Shown here: positions 1-7,969 of the stretch, one piece after another
Position numbering within the stretch: position 1 is the stretch's first letter
Layout of the letters: every line of letters begins with the position of its first letter
From: CAZCQG01 sp964500775
GTDB taxonomy: Bacteria; Campylobacterota; Campylobacteria; Campylobacterales; CAZCQG01
Reading direction: 5' to 3'
Assembly: GCA_964500775.1 (NCBI GenBank)
Contig: CAZCQG010000053.1
Span: forward strand, 1-13,656
Length of the DNA stretch: 13,656 bases
The notes under the pieces: model-generated
The model's input: only the letters and a program-made list of their open reading frames with translations
The model's database searches: none
Told to the model about the DNA's origin: nothing
Translations under genes and position numbers: made by a program

Positions 1-180
1 TCTTCTTTAGTAGAGATTAACAAAGCGCAAACCGAAAGAATTATAGATAATAGCAGAATGCTTGAGACGTTGTTTACAAGACAACTTGCATTAGAAAAAG
101 CAATTTTGCATACGCTCAATCAAAGTGATGCGCAAACATTTCAAAACGCGTTTTCTAGTGCCTTAAGAGAAAACGGCTAG
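1..180 (+). CDS. 3' end of an unidentified gene (last 59 codons)
   Basis: An open frame runs from the first base of the window to a TAG at 178-180, so only the C-terminal 59 residues are visible. The segment is polar and probably helical, with leucines and isoleucines spaced as in an amphipathic helix (for example LETLFTRQLALEKAILHTL at residues 22-40 of the visible part) and no cysteines or membrane segment. It ends SSALRENG. I do not recognise the family, and nothing in the fragment gives a function. In C. jejuni, as I recall, the gene before yajC is lnt (apolipoprotein N-acyltransferase), a polytopic membrane protein. This soluble-looking tail does not resemble one. It is separated from yajC by a 75-nt gap with a possible promoter, so it is probably not in the downstream operon. 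The reading frame is likely real because it is open to the edge and stops just before a regulatory-looking gap. Confidence 0.6.
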   Translation, partial: SSLVEINKAQTERIIDNSRMLETLFTRQLALEKAILHTLNQSDAQTFQNAFSSALRENG

Positions 181-214
181 CCCCTCGACACAAAGGCAAC
201 TATTATCTTTAAGT

Positions 215-223
215 TGCTAGAAT
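215..223 (+). promoter_or_regulatory. Candidate extended -10 promoter for the yajC operon
   Basis: TGCTAGAAT has the TGn extension followed by a hexamer matching TATAAT at five of six positions. It lies in the only gap of this part of the window (181-255), with a T-rich stretch just upstream (201-210). No good -35 hexamer is seen 17 nt upstream, but campylobacterial housekeeping promoters commonly lack one. Transcription would start near 230 and give a leader of about 26 nt that contains the yajC ribosome binding site. TATTAT at 201-206 is a weaker alternative. This is inferred from sequence only. Confidence 0.35.
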
Positions 224-245
224 ACTCCACAAAATTTACTTTATA

Positions 246-250
246 AAGGA
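246..250 (+). promoter_or_regulatory. Ribosome binding site of yajC
   Basis: AAGGA lies 5 nt before the ATG at 256 and complements the anti-Shine-Dalgarno end of 16S rRNA. It supports that start for the first gene of the operon. Confidence 0.7.
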
Positions 251-255
251 CTACA

Positions 256-531
256 ATGAATCAAGGCGGAGCCGGCGATATAATAGCGTCGATTTTACCA
301 TTGGTAATACTTTTTGGGATATTTTATTTTCTCATCATTCGACCGCAGCAACAGCAACAAAAAAAGCATCAAGCAATGGTAGCCGCACTCGCTAAAGGCG
401 ACAAAGTTATCACTAACGGCGGCTTGCATGCAGAGGTCATAAAAGTAGAAGAGGAGTTTTTATCCGTAAAACTCAACGACGATACAATCGTGAAGCTCGC
501 AAAAGATTATGTAGCTAAAAAGCTAGACTAA
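256..531 (+). CDS. yajC: Sec translocon accessory subunit YajC
   Basis: YajC is a small inner-membrane protein that associates with SecD and SecF at the SecYEG channel. Its exact contribution to export is still not settled. The 91-residue length is usual for the family. A single hydrophobic helix spans about residues 9-28 and is followed by the family signature RPQ (29-31) with a run of five glutamines and two lysines. The soluble C-terminal part contains a GDKVITNGGLHAEV segment (48-61), which matches the conserved cytosolic region of YajC. The ATG has a good ribosome binding site. The gene is first in a yajC-secD-secF run with 5 nt to secD, the classic arrangement. Identification is secure. 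Confidence 0.96.
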   Translation: MNQGGAGDIIASILPLVILFGIFYFLIIRPQQQQQKKHQAMVAALAKGDKVITNGGLHAEVIKVEEEFLSVKLNDDTIVKLAKDYVAKKLD

Positions 532-536
532 TATTC

Positions 537-2108
537 ATGGGTTCGGCGTTAAATTATCGGCTCGTAATTTTTATCGTTGCCACGATTCTCGGCATAACTC
601 TTTCTATACCTTCGATGCTTCAGACAGGATCGGGACCGAAGATAAACCTCGGTCTTGACTTGCAGGGAGGATTGCATATGCTTCTAGGGGTAAAAACCGA
701 TGAAGCGATACAATCCAAACTCAAATCCACCGCCGCTTCAATAGGCTATTACACCAAAGAGCATCGTATAATAATAGATTCCTTAAAAGCTAAAGAGGGC
801 GTTATAACGTTTGAGTTGATAGACGGTGACGAAACTCAAAAGCTCGAAGAGTTTTTGGGAGGTATTGACGGCTTGCTGATGCAAAAAGAGGGGCTTGTGT
901 ATTCCCTGCGTATGAGTGAAGAAGAGCTACAAAGAATACGGGAGTTTGCCATAGAGCAAGCGGTCGGGACAATACGGAGCAGGCTCGATCAATTCGGTCT
1001 TGCCGAGCCGACGGTGTTGCGTCAAGGGGAAGATAAGATTCTCGTAGAGCTACCCGGTATTAAAAGCGAGGAAGAGGAGAAGAGAGCGCGAGAGCTTATA
1101 GCAAAAAGTGCCCATTTGCAGATGATGGCGGTCGATGAAGAGCGAGCCGATAGGGTTTATACGCTTAGCGATGTAGAGGCAGAAAGCTACGGCGACGTAA
1201 TATTAGAGGACGCTAATGAACCAAACAAGAAATACCTTTTAAAAGAGATACCCATACTTGACGGTTCTATGCTTACCGATGCAAGAGTGGCGTTCGATCA
1301 AAACAATCAACCGGTTATCAATTTCTCTTTAAACTCACAAGGCGCAAAGATTTTCGGTGACTTTTCGGGGCAAAACGTCGGGAATAGAATGGCGATAGTT
1401 TTGGATAAAAAAATCTACTCCGCACCCGTGATTCGCGAGCGTATCGGCGGAGGGAGCGGACAGATAAGCGGTGCATTTACCGTCCAAGAGGCGGGTGACA
1501 TCGCTATCGCACTTCGTTCCGGTGCATTGCTTGCGCCTGTGGAGATGTTGGAGAAAAGGAGCGTAGGACCTTCGCTAGGGCAAGATAGCATCAACGCTTC
1601 TTTGTTGGCGCTTGCTAGCGGATTCTTATTGGTTGTTTTTTTTATGTGGGTATATTACGGTTTTGCGGGAATTATCGCAAATATCGCCGTGGTCTCAAAC
1701 CTCTTTTTGATTATCGCCGTTATGGCATTGTTCGGCGCAACGCTGACCCTACCCGGTATGGCAGGTATCGTTTTGGTCGTCGGTATGGCAGTGGATGCCA
1801 ACGTCATTATCAACGAGCGTATCAGGGAGTTTTTGCGTAAAGGCGAAAGCCTAAGAAAAGCTTTGCAAGAGGGGTATTCAAACGCAATAAGAGCCATCGT
1901 GGATGCAAACATCACCACTTTGATTGCCGCAGTCTTGTTGTACGCATACGGGACGGGAGCAATAAAAGGGTTTGCGATCACTATGAGCATCGGAATCATC
2001 GCCTCGATGTTAACGGCGATACTCGGTACGCACGGCATATATCAGGCTATTTTCAGCAAAATTGAAAAATCAAAAAATTATTCATTTTGGTTTGGAATAA
2101 AGGGCTAA
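537..2108 (+). CDS. secD: Protein translocase subunit SecD
   Basis: SecD works with SecF as a proton-driven RND-type membrane protein that helps pull exported proteins out of SecYEG on the periplasmic side. The 523 residues show the expected layout: one N-terminal membrane helix (about 8-28), the D1 signature GLDLQGGLH (39-47), a large periplasmic P1 domain, and five membrane helices from about 352 to 505. The D5 signature GMAVDANVIINERIRE (416-431) includes Asp420, the position implicated in proton transfer in the family. Length is normal for Campylobacterota, which have a shorter P1 region than E. coli (615 residues). The ATG follows the yajC stop by 5 nt and has no strong ribosome binding site of its own, so translation may be coupled to yajC. 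Confidence 0.97.
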   Translation: MGSALNYRLVIFIVATILGITLSIPSMLQTGSGPKINLGLDLQGGLHMLLGVKTDEAIQSKLKSTAASIGYYTKEHRIIIDSLKAKEGVITFELIDGDETQKLEEFLGGIDGLLMQKEGLVYSLRMSEEELQRIREFAIEQAVGTIRSRLDQFGLAEPTVLRQGEDKILVELPGIKSEEEEKRARELIAKSAHLQMMAVDEERADRVYTLSDVEAESYGDVILEDANEPNKKYLLKEIPILDGSMLTDARVAFDQNNQPVINFSLNSQGAKIFGDFSGQNVGNRMAIVLDKKIYSAPVIRERIGGGSGQISGAFTVQEAGDIAIALRSGALLAPVEMLEKRSVGPSLGQDSINASLLALASGFLLVVFFMWVYYGFAGIIANIAVVSNLFLIIAVMALFGATLTLPGMAGIVLVVGMAVDANVIINERIREFLRKGESLRKALQEGYSNAIRAIVDANITTLIAAVLLYAYGTGAIKGFAITMSIGIIASMLTAILGTHGIYQAIFSKIEKSKNYSFWFGIKG

Positions 2109-2109
2109 A

Positions 2110-3081
2110 ATGGAGATTTTGAAAAATAACGCAACATACGGTTTTTCGAAAAACGGGAAGATATTTTTTGCGCTTTCACTAGCGGCGATTTTATTTTCGA
2201 TATTTTTGATTATTGCCAAAGGGCTCCCTTTGGGTATCGACTTTGCGGGCGGTACGGTCGTGCAGGTAAAATACGATAAAGCGCCCGATTTGGAAAGTAT
2301 TAGATCGCTGTTAAGCAAAAATACTTTGTTTGAAAAGTCGATCGTGACAAAATTCGGCTCCGATGAAGAGATACTTATCCGCATCCCCACGGCGATAGAT
2401 AGCGTACAAAACGATATCGGAGATATTGCTAGTTCATTATTAAAAGAGAGCGGAAATTTTGAGGTGCGTAGAGTCGATATGGTAGGTCCGAAAGTAGGAG
2501 ACAAACTGAAGACGGACGGTATTTTGTCTCTAGTGCTTGCAAGTATCGCAATAATGATTTATGTCTCGATTCGATACGAGTGGCGTTTTGCGCTTGCGTC
2601 GATTTTTGCCCTTTTTCACGACGTAGTATTTTCGGTCGGTGCGATTATTTTATTTCAAATCGATCTTAACCTCGACGTGGTGGCGGCATTACTTACGATT
2701 ATCGGATATTCAATCAACGATACGATTATCGTATTTGACAGAATACGTGAAGTGATACGAAACACAAAACTTGAGAATCTAGAAGAGATTATTGATGAGT
2801 CTGTATCGCGTACGTTATCTCGGACATTACTTACTTCATTAACCGTCTTTTTCGTGGTATTAACCCTCTATTTATTCGGCGGAGAGATAATCCACGGATT
2901 TAGCTTTACGCTCCTTATCGGTGTTGTCGTAGGTACGTATAGCTCGATATACATCGCTTCGTATAGCGTATCTTTGATGCGTTTTAGCGTTGCGGCATTT
3001 AGACAAAAAGAGGCTGAGGCACTCAAAAGAAAAGCCGAAAAAGATCGTATGCGCGCGATGTATGAAAAAGGTATCGTCTAA
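2110..3081 (+). CDS. secF: Protein translocase subunit SecF
   Basis: SecF is the partner of SecD in the inner-membrane SecDF complex that uses the proton gradient to complete protein export. The 323 residues contain an N-terminal membrane helix (about 17-36), the signature GIDFAGGT (42-49), a short periplasmic domain, the VGP motif (125-127), and five C-terminal membrane helices. The helix-4 motif GYSINDTIIVFDRIRE (199-214) is intact, with the conserved NDT and FDR residues. The C-terminal tail (about 288-323) is rich in Lys, Arg and Glu and lies in the cytosol. The ATG starts 1 nt after the secD stop and has AAAGGG (2099-2104) as ribosome binding site inside the end of secD, so the two subunits are tightly co-expressed. 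Confidence 0.97.
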   Translation: MEILKNNATYGFSKNGKIFFALSLAAILFSIFLIIAKGLPLGIDFAGGTVVQVKYDKAPDLESIRSLLSKNTLFEKSIVTKFGSDEEILIRIPTAIDSVQNDIGDIASSLLKESGNFEVRRVDMVGPKVGDKLKTDGILSLVLASIAIMIYVSIRYEWRFALASIFALFHDVVFSVGAIILFQIDLNLDVVAALLTIIGYSINDTIIVFDRIREVIRNTKLENLEEIIDESVSRTLSRTLLTSLTVFFVVLTLYLFGGEIIHGFSFTLLIGVVVGTYSSIYIASYSVSLMRFSVAAFRQKEAEALKRKAEKDRMRAMYEKGIV

Positions 3082-3101
3082 TCAACTTTTAAAGGATTGT
3101 T

Positions 3102-3443
3102 ATGGATTGGGGCAAGGTTATATTTATTTTTTTCGTTCTTATGAGTTTGACCTCAACGGCAGGATTCTTGTATGACCAGAATGCGATTATTCTCTTTATC
3201 GCGGGGAGTGTCAACGTCATCTCCACGATTCTAAAAATCGGAGTAAAAAATATTTTGGCTGCGGAGATGATGGCAAGCTCTATCGTTGCGGATTTGCACC
3301 TTATACCGGCATTTTTCTATATGCAGTTTTTGGGCGAAGTGGATACTGCCATCGCGCTTGCGATCGGGGCTTTGTTGGCAAATATCTTTTCGGCCGCACT
3401 TGTGATAGTAGAAAGCTCCAAGACGCGAGAAGTAGAGTTTTAA
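3102..3443 (+). CDS. Small conserved membrane protein, function unknown (possibly the DUF6394 family)
   Basis: The product is a 113-residue, very hydrophobic protein with three or four predicted membrane helices (about 5-22, 27-45, 51-75 and 82-104) and a short charged C-terminal tail. It has no signal-peptide cleavage site, no cysteines and no catalytic motif that I can see. The N-terminal MDWGK and the central segment VNVISTILKIGVKNILAAEMMASS stand out as candidate conserved stretches. The ATG has a good ribosome binding site, AAAGGA at 3091-3096. I recall an uncharacterised gene in the same place between secF and leuS in H. pylori, and the name DUF6394 for a small family of this kind in Campylobacterota. 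Both are from memory. Position 20 nt after secF suggests co-expression with the Sec complex, but a role in export is only a guess. Confidence 0.85.
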   Translation: MDWGKVIFIFFVLMSLTSTAGFLYDQNAIILFIAGSVNVISTILKIGVKNILAAEMMASSIVADLHLIPAFFYMQFLGEVDTAIALAIGALLANIFSAALVIVESSKTREVEF

Positions 3444-3477
3444 CATTATAGAAATTAAAGAGTAAGGAATCTGTTGT

Positions 3478-5934
3478 ATGAACGAGTATTCGCATCAGGC
3501 GATTGAAGAGAAATGGCAGAAATATTGGAACGATAATAAACTATTTGAGCCTAAAGAGGACTTCTCTCTTCCGAAAAAATATATCTTAAGTATGTTCCCA
3601 TACCCTAGCGGCAGAATCCATATGGGTCACGTGCGCAACTACTGCATCGGTGATGCTATCGCTAGAGATGCGAGGAAAAAAGGGTATAACGTCCTCCATC
3701 CCATCGGCTGGGATGCATTCGGGATGCCTGCCGAAAATGCCGCGATAAAAAATAAAACCCATCCAAAAGGGTGGACATACTCCAATATAGACAATATGCG
3801 CAGCGAACTAAGTTCTTTAGGGCTTTCGTTTTCTAAAGAGCGTGAATTTGCCACCTGTGATCCCCTCTACTCCAAATGGGAGCAGAAATTCTTTATCGAG
3901 ATGTGGGAAAAGGGACTTGTCTATCGCAAAAAGGGATTCTTGAATTGGTGTCCGCATGATCAAACAGTTTTGGCAAACGAGCAAGTCATAGATGGGAAAT
4001 GCTGGAGATGCGATACCGAAATCGTTCAAAAAGAGATGTACCAGTACTACCTTAAAATCACCGACTATGCCAAAGAGCTTTTAGACGACCTCAATACACT
4101 CCAAGCAGGATGGCCGCATCAAGTCATCACGATGCAGAAAAACTGGATAGGGGAATCCGAGGGGTTAAATTTTGGCTTTACACTCACCGAAGAATCTAAA
4201 GCAAAATGCAACGGTGCATTTGAGCGGTTTGAGGTTTTCACCACGAGGGCTGATACGATATACGGGGTGACCTACTGCGCTCTAGCGCCTGAGCATGAGA
4301 TCATCAGGTATATGATAGACAACGCCTTGCTTGATTCCGAAAAAATCGACAAGATTAAGGATATGCAAAAAGTTTCCGCTAAAGAGCGTGCTTTGCAAGA
4401 GAAAGAGGGGCTACATCTCGGAATCGACGTTATCCATCCTCTTACGGGTGACAGAGTACCGGTTTGGGTAGCCAATTTTGTCATCGTCGAATACGGTAGC
4501 GGTGCGGTTATGGCTGTCCCTGCACATGATGAGCGTGATTTTGAATTTGCTTCAAAATACGGCTTGGAGATCAAACACGTTATCTATCCAGAGGGAGAAC
4601 TCCCGCAAGGCAAAGCCTACACGGGTGTCGGAAAGCTGAGAAATTCAGGTGCGTTTGACGGACAAGATTCGACGGAAGCAAAAGCAAATATCATCGAGTA
4701 CTTCGCCAAAGAGGGGCTAGGGAAGCGGGTCATTAACTACAAGCTTCGTGACTGGGGCGTAAGCCGCCAACGCTATTGGGGGACTCCGATCCCGCTTATC
4801 GAGTGTGAAGATTGCGGCATTATCCCCGAGAAATTTGAAAATCTCCCCGTAAAACTCCCGGATGACGTGGAGATAACAGGCGAAGGGAATCCACTCGACA
4901 AACACCCGACATGGCGTGATGCAATCTGCCCGAAATGCGGCAAAAAAGCCAAAAGGGAGAGTGATACGCTTGATACGTTTATGGAATCAAGTTGGTATTT
5001 TATGCGCTACACTGCCCCTAGAAGCGAATGGGGGAGTAAGCCCTTCTGCGAAGAATCGCTCAAATATTGGATGTGCGTAGATGAATACATCGGCGGTATC
5101 GAGCACGCGATTCTCCATCTCCTCTATGCGAGATTCTTCACAAAAGTCCTAAGAGACCTTGGCTACACCGATGCAAACGAGCCTTTTACTAATCTTTTGA
5201 CCCAAGGTATGGTGCTCAAAGACGGCGCGAAGATGTCCAAATCAAAAGGGAACGTCGTCGATCCCGATGCCATCATCTCCAAATACGGCGCAGATACTGC
5301 GCGCCTTTTCATCCTCTTTGCCGCTCCGCCGACAAAGGAGCTAGAGTGGAACGACAGCGCCGTAGAAGGAGCGTTTAAATTTATAAAAAGGCTTTATGAC
5401 CGTGCAGGCAATGTCAATAAGACTACCGTACTACCAAAGATCGATACGACTACTTTAAGCAAAGAAGAAAAAGAGGCGCGAAAAAAAGTATACGAAGCAC
5501 TTGTACGCGCAAACGAAACCTTTAAAAACTCAAACTATGCCTTTAATACGATGATTGCAGGGTGTATGGAAGCGCTCAATGCTCTCGGTGCGCAAGAAAA
5601 TAGCGACGTGTGGAGCGAAGGGTACTTTATACTTTTAAGTATACTTGAGCCGGTGATTCCGCATGTTTGTTGGGAGTTGAGCGAGGTGCTCTTCTCGCTA
5701 GAAAATCTCAAGCAAGCAATCGAGGTGGACGCAGAAGCGCTAAAAAGTGACGCCGTGACTATCGCCGTGACGATAAACGGTAAGAAGCGGGCGGATTTTG
5801 AGATAGCCCCAAATAGCGATGATGCGAACGTCTTGGAAAAAGCAAGAGAAATTGTGTCAAAATGGTTGGAAGAAAAAACGATTCTAAAAGAGATCGTCGT
5901 CAAAAATAAATTGGTGAACTTTGTAATAAAATGA
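3478..5934 (+). CDS. leuS: Leucyl-tRNA synthetase
   Basis: LeuRS attaches leucine to tRNA-Leu in the cytosol with ATP and removes mischarged amino acids in a separate editing site. The 818 residues show the class I features: the HIGH-type motif HMGH (48-51) within PYPSGRIHMGH, and KMSKS (585-589). A first zinc module has Cys158, Cys175 and Cys178. A second zinc ribbon has Cys443/446 and Cys484/487. The CP1 editing domain lies at about 220-410, with the threonine-rich TTRADT (255-260) and GSGAVMAVPAHDERD (340-354), where Asp351 matches the conserved editing aspartate. The anticodon-binding domain follows at about 660-780, then the C-terminal domain. Length is slightly below the E. coli enzyme (860). 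The start has TAAGGA at 3463-3468. The stop overlaps the next gene by 4 nt. Confidence 0.98.
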   Translation: MNEYSHQAIEEKWQKYWNDNKLFEPKEDFSLPKKYILSMFPYPSGRIHMGHVRNYCIGDAIARDARKKGYNVLHPIGWDAFGMPAENAAIKNKTHPKGWTYSNIDNMRSELSSLGLSFSKEREFATCDPLYSKWEQKFFIEMWEKGLVYRKKGFLNWCPHDQTVLANEQVIDGKCWRCDTEIVQKEMYQYYLKITDYAKELLDDLNTLQAGWPHQVITMQKNWIGESEGLNFGFTLTEESKAKCNGAFERFEVFTTRADTIYGVTYCALAPEHEIIRYMIDNALLDSEKIDKIKDMQKVSAKERALQEKEGLHLGIDVIHPLTGDRVPVWVANFVIVEYGSGAVMAVPAHDERDFEFASKYGLEIKHVIYPEGELPQGKAYTGVGKLRNSGAFDGQDSTEAKANIIEYFAKEGLGKRVINYKLRDWGVSRQRYWGTPIPLIECEDCGIIPEKFENLPVKLPDDVEITGEGNPLDKHPTWRDAICPKCGKKAKRESDTLDTFMESSWYFMRYTAPRSEWGSKPFCEESLKYWMCVDEYIGGIEHAILHLLYARFFTKVLRDLGYTDANEPFTNLLTQGMVLKDGAKMSKSKGNVVDPDAIISKYGADTARLFILFAAPPTKELEWNDSAVEGAFKFIKRLYDRAGNVNKTTVLPKIDTTTLSKEEKEARKKVYEALVRANETFKNSNYAFNTMIAGCMEALNALGAQENSDVWSEGYFILLSILEPVIPHVCWELSEVLFSLENLKQAIEVDAEALKSDAVTIAVTINGKKRADFEIAPNSDDANVLEKAREIVSKWLEEKTILKEIVVKNKLVNFVIK

Positions 5935-6434
5935 GAAATATAACTTTACTTGCCGTACTTTTATTGTTCCTTGGCGGATGCGGCTATAAGCCTGCGTCGG
6001 TAGAAGCTCGGAAAGTGTTAAAAAACGATGTTTACGTTGATTCTCGGGTAAATCTTAAGGATTTGGAAAATAGCGTAATAATTAAAGACTCGCTGAATGA
6101 AGCGATTATCTCCCGTTTCGGAGGCAGGATAGCGAGTGAAGCTGATGCGGAGACTAGGATTAATATCCATCTTAATGACGTGACATTTAAAACTTTGCTT
6201 ACCGACAATAGAGGATATAGCGTAGTATATAGAGCAATCGTCAAACTTGACTTTGAGGTGGCGGATAAGACGGGTACCATACAAGATAGATTTGCAACCT
6301 ACGGCAATTACGACTTCTCATCCGAGGCAAACTCGGTAATATCCGACAAAAAACGCTTCGAAGCCATCAAGCAAGCTTCGCAACACGCGATAGACGAGTT
6401 TATATCTAAAATAGCAGTGAAGGGGTATCTTTAA
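5931..6434 (+). CDS. lptE: LPS-assembly lipoprotein, LptE type
   Basis: LptE forms the outer-membrane plug of the LptD/LptE complex that inserts lipopolysaccharide into the outer leaflet. The 167-residue product starts with a lipoprotein signal: a hydrophobic stretch at 4-13 and the lipobox LGGC, with Cys17 as the lipidation site, followed by GYKP, which is common at the start of mature LptE. The rest is a small mixed alpha/beta domain with few strict motifs. LptE sequences diverge strongly, so the name rests on the lipobox, the size and the position directly after leuS. That order (leuS-lptE) is also seen in E. coli. The ATG overlaps the leuS stop as ATGA, which implies translational coupling. 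E. coli has holA next. Here a diguanylate cyclase follows. An unrelated small lipoprotein is the main alternative. Confidence 0.82.
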   Translation: MRNITLLAVLLLFLGGCGYKPASVEARKVLKNDVYVDSRVNLKDLENSVIIKDSLNEAIISRFGGRIASEADAETRINIHLNDVTFKTLLTDNRGYSVVYRAIVKLDFEVADKTGTIQDRFATYGNYDFSSEANSVISDKKRFEAIKQASQHAIDEFISKIAVKGYL

Positions 6435-6436
6435 CG

Positions 6437-7969
6437 ATGTCACTCAAAGAGGTTATTAAAAATGCCCTTGCCAATATTCAAAAAGAGGGGAAAGCGCTAA
6501 CTCCCAGCGAATTTAAACAACAATTCTGTTTTGAGGCAAAAAAAGCGAATCTGAAAACCGATGAATGTAACGAGCTGCAGTCGATTCTCTCCAAGGTGGA
6601 TGCCGATGTACTCAAAAGGCTCAATCTCTATAATGCCAAGACTCTAGAAGATCTCGTGAACATATTGCTAGCGGCATACAAAAGGAGCGAAGGGAGCGAA
6701 TCTAAAGAGATTACAAAATCATATGAAACCCTCATAGTTTCATTGCTCAACGCTTTAAAAGCGTCTCACGATAAAAACATGCAGCTTCTTGCTCGTGAGA
6801 CGCAAACAAAGATTGATTCGGCATTGCAAAGCTCACAAATCAATGCACTAAATGAGCGGTGGCAAAGAGCGCTCAAAGAGAAGAGCGACGGCAGTTTCGG
6901 GGTATTGAGGGAGTTGCTGGGCGTTGCCAATGACGACATCGAAAACGTAGCAAAAAAAGCTTTAGAGCTATTAAAACATAAAAGTGTGGAGATGAGTGAA
7001 AGCGATTTAGAATCGCTATTGACTCTCATACTTGTCCCCTCCCTTTCCAAACACTATGATATAGCCGACGTGCTCAATAGCCTCAAAAAAAGTGAAGGAA
7101 GAGGGCTTAGCGAAGAGACGCGAAGCGTCATCAAAACAAGTGTTGCGACGCGAATAGAATTAGATGTACGTGAAGCGCAAAAAAGTGCAAGAGAATTCAA
7201 TGAGCTTGTGGGAATCGTCTCAAGCAAACTCCTTGGAATCGTAGAAAAGAACAAAGTACGAAGCGAAAAGATCCGCCAAATAAAATCGAGAATCCAATCA
7301 ATGGTGAGCGAGACCAATAAGGCTGAAGAGATAAAAATCAAGCTTCTTGAAGTGACCGATTCGATAGAGGGCGAGATAAAGGTACTCAATACCGAGATAG
7401 AAGAGAAAGAGAGCGAGATAAATAGCCTTAAAAGAAAAGTGGATGAACTAGAAGTCAATCTCATTGAGGCAAAAAAAGAAGCATCTATAGACTTTTTGAC
7501 AAAGGTGATGAGTAAAAAATCCTTGCTCGATGAATTGGAGCGGATAGAAGCGGTTTATGCGCGACATCAAAAAGATTACGCAGTTGTCTTTTTTGATCTA
7601 GACTTTTTCAAAAAAATCAACGACGACTATGGACACGAGGCGGGTGACAAAGTACTCTCTTCGTTTGGAACATTAATTAAAAAATACACAAGAACGGAAG
7701 ATATTATTGCTCGGTACGGCGGTGAAGAATTCGTGGCGATTCTCACCGAAGCCTCGAAGAAAAACGCCATCGAATTTGCCGAGCATATAAGAAGCGTAGT
7801 GGAGAGCAGTAAGTTTCTTTACAAAGGGATACGTCTCTCGGTGACTCTAAGCTGCGGCGTGGCGATGCGAAGCGAGTGCGGCAATAAAGACGAGACGCTA
7901 AGAAGAGCGGATGAAAATCTATACCAAGCGAAAAATAGCGGCAGAAACAGGGTAGTCCCTAGCGCTTGA
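6437..7969 (+). CDS. Soluble diguanylate cyclase with an unrecognised helical N-terminal region
   Basis: The C-terminal GGDEF domain (about 350-510) should make cyclic di-GMP from two GTP. It has DFLTKVMSK (352-360), FFDLDFFKKIND (385-396) with the metal-binding Asp387, and the active-site motif GGEEF (428-432). An RxxD inhibitory site (Arg419 and Asp422) sits exactly five residues before it, so product feedback inhibition is expected. The first 345 residues are almost all helix, with a coiled coil from about 300 to 345 leading into the catalytic domain, the usual way a signal reaches GGDEF. I see no membrane segment, PAS, GAF, HAMP or receiver domain, so the input is unknown. No degenerate EAL domain is present. 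The ATG begins 2 nt after lptE, with AAGGGG at 6420-6425. The stop overlaps the folC start as TTGA. Confidence 0.9.
   Translation: MSLKEVIKNALANIQKEGKALTPSEFKQQFCFEAKKANLKTDECNELQSILSKVDADVLKRLNLYNAKTLEDLVNILLAAYKRSEGSESKEITKSYETLIVSLLNALKASHDKNMQLLARETQTKIDSALQSSQINALNERWQRALKEKSDGSFGVLRELLGVANDDIENVAKKALELLKHKSVEMSESDLESLLTLILVPSLSKHYDIADVLNSLKKSEGRGLSEETRSVIKTSVATRIELDVREAQKSAREFNELVGIVSSKLLGIVEKNKVRSEKIRQIKSRIQSMVSETNKAEEIKIKLLEVTDSIEGEIKVLNTEIEEKESEINSLKRKVDELEVNLIEAKKEASIDFLTKVMSKKSLLDELERIEAVYARHQKDYAVVFFDLDFFKKINDDYGHEAGDKVLSSFGTLIKKYTRTEDIIARYGGEEFVAILTEASKKNAIEFAEHIRSVVESSKFLYKGIRLSVTLSCGVAMRSECGNKDETLRRADENLYQAKNSGRNRVVPSA
6761..6803 (+). repeat. Perfect 11-bp inverted repeat inside the diguanylate cyclase gene
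   Basis: GCGTCTCACGA (6761-6771) is mirrored exactly by TCGTGAGACGC (6793-6803) with a 21-nt spacer. It lies in codons 109-122 of the cyclase gene. The arms are GC-rich, so the RNA could form a stable stem. No T tract follows, so it is not a terminator. A DNA-binding site or chance are equally possible. Confidence 0.5.

Noticed and set aside
196..217. Inverted repeat GCAACT/AGTTGC as a terminator for the first gene
   Set aside because: The stem is only 6 bp with a 10-nt AT-rich loop and no T tract follows. Such repeats are expected by chance many times in this window, and it overlaps the better promoter candidate.
351..366. CAG/CAA repeat coding the glutamine run in YajC as an unstable repeat
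   Set aside because: The tract is short and mixed (CAG, CAA), and a glutamine-rich stretch after RPQ is usual in YajC.
2082..2504. Open frame of 140 codons on the - strand opposite secF
   Set aside because: It is opposite the confident secF gene, has serine- and isoleucine-rich composition typical of antisense frames, and no recognisable motif.
2990..3175. Small + strand frame overlapping the end of secF and the next gene
   Set aside because: It is out of frame with two well-supported genes, and the product is a basic, patternless 61-residue peptide.
7054..7464. Serine- and leucine-rich - strand frame opposite the cyclase coiled coil
   Set aside because: Coiled-coil coding rich in GAG and AAG codons yields such open antisense frames. 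No start signal or family match is seen.
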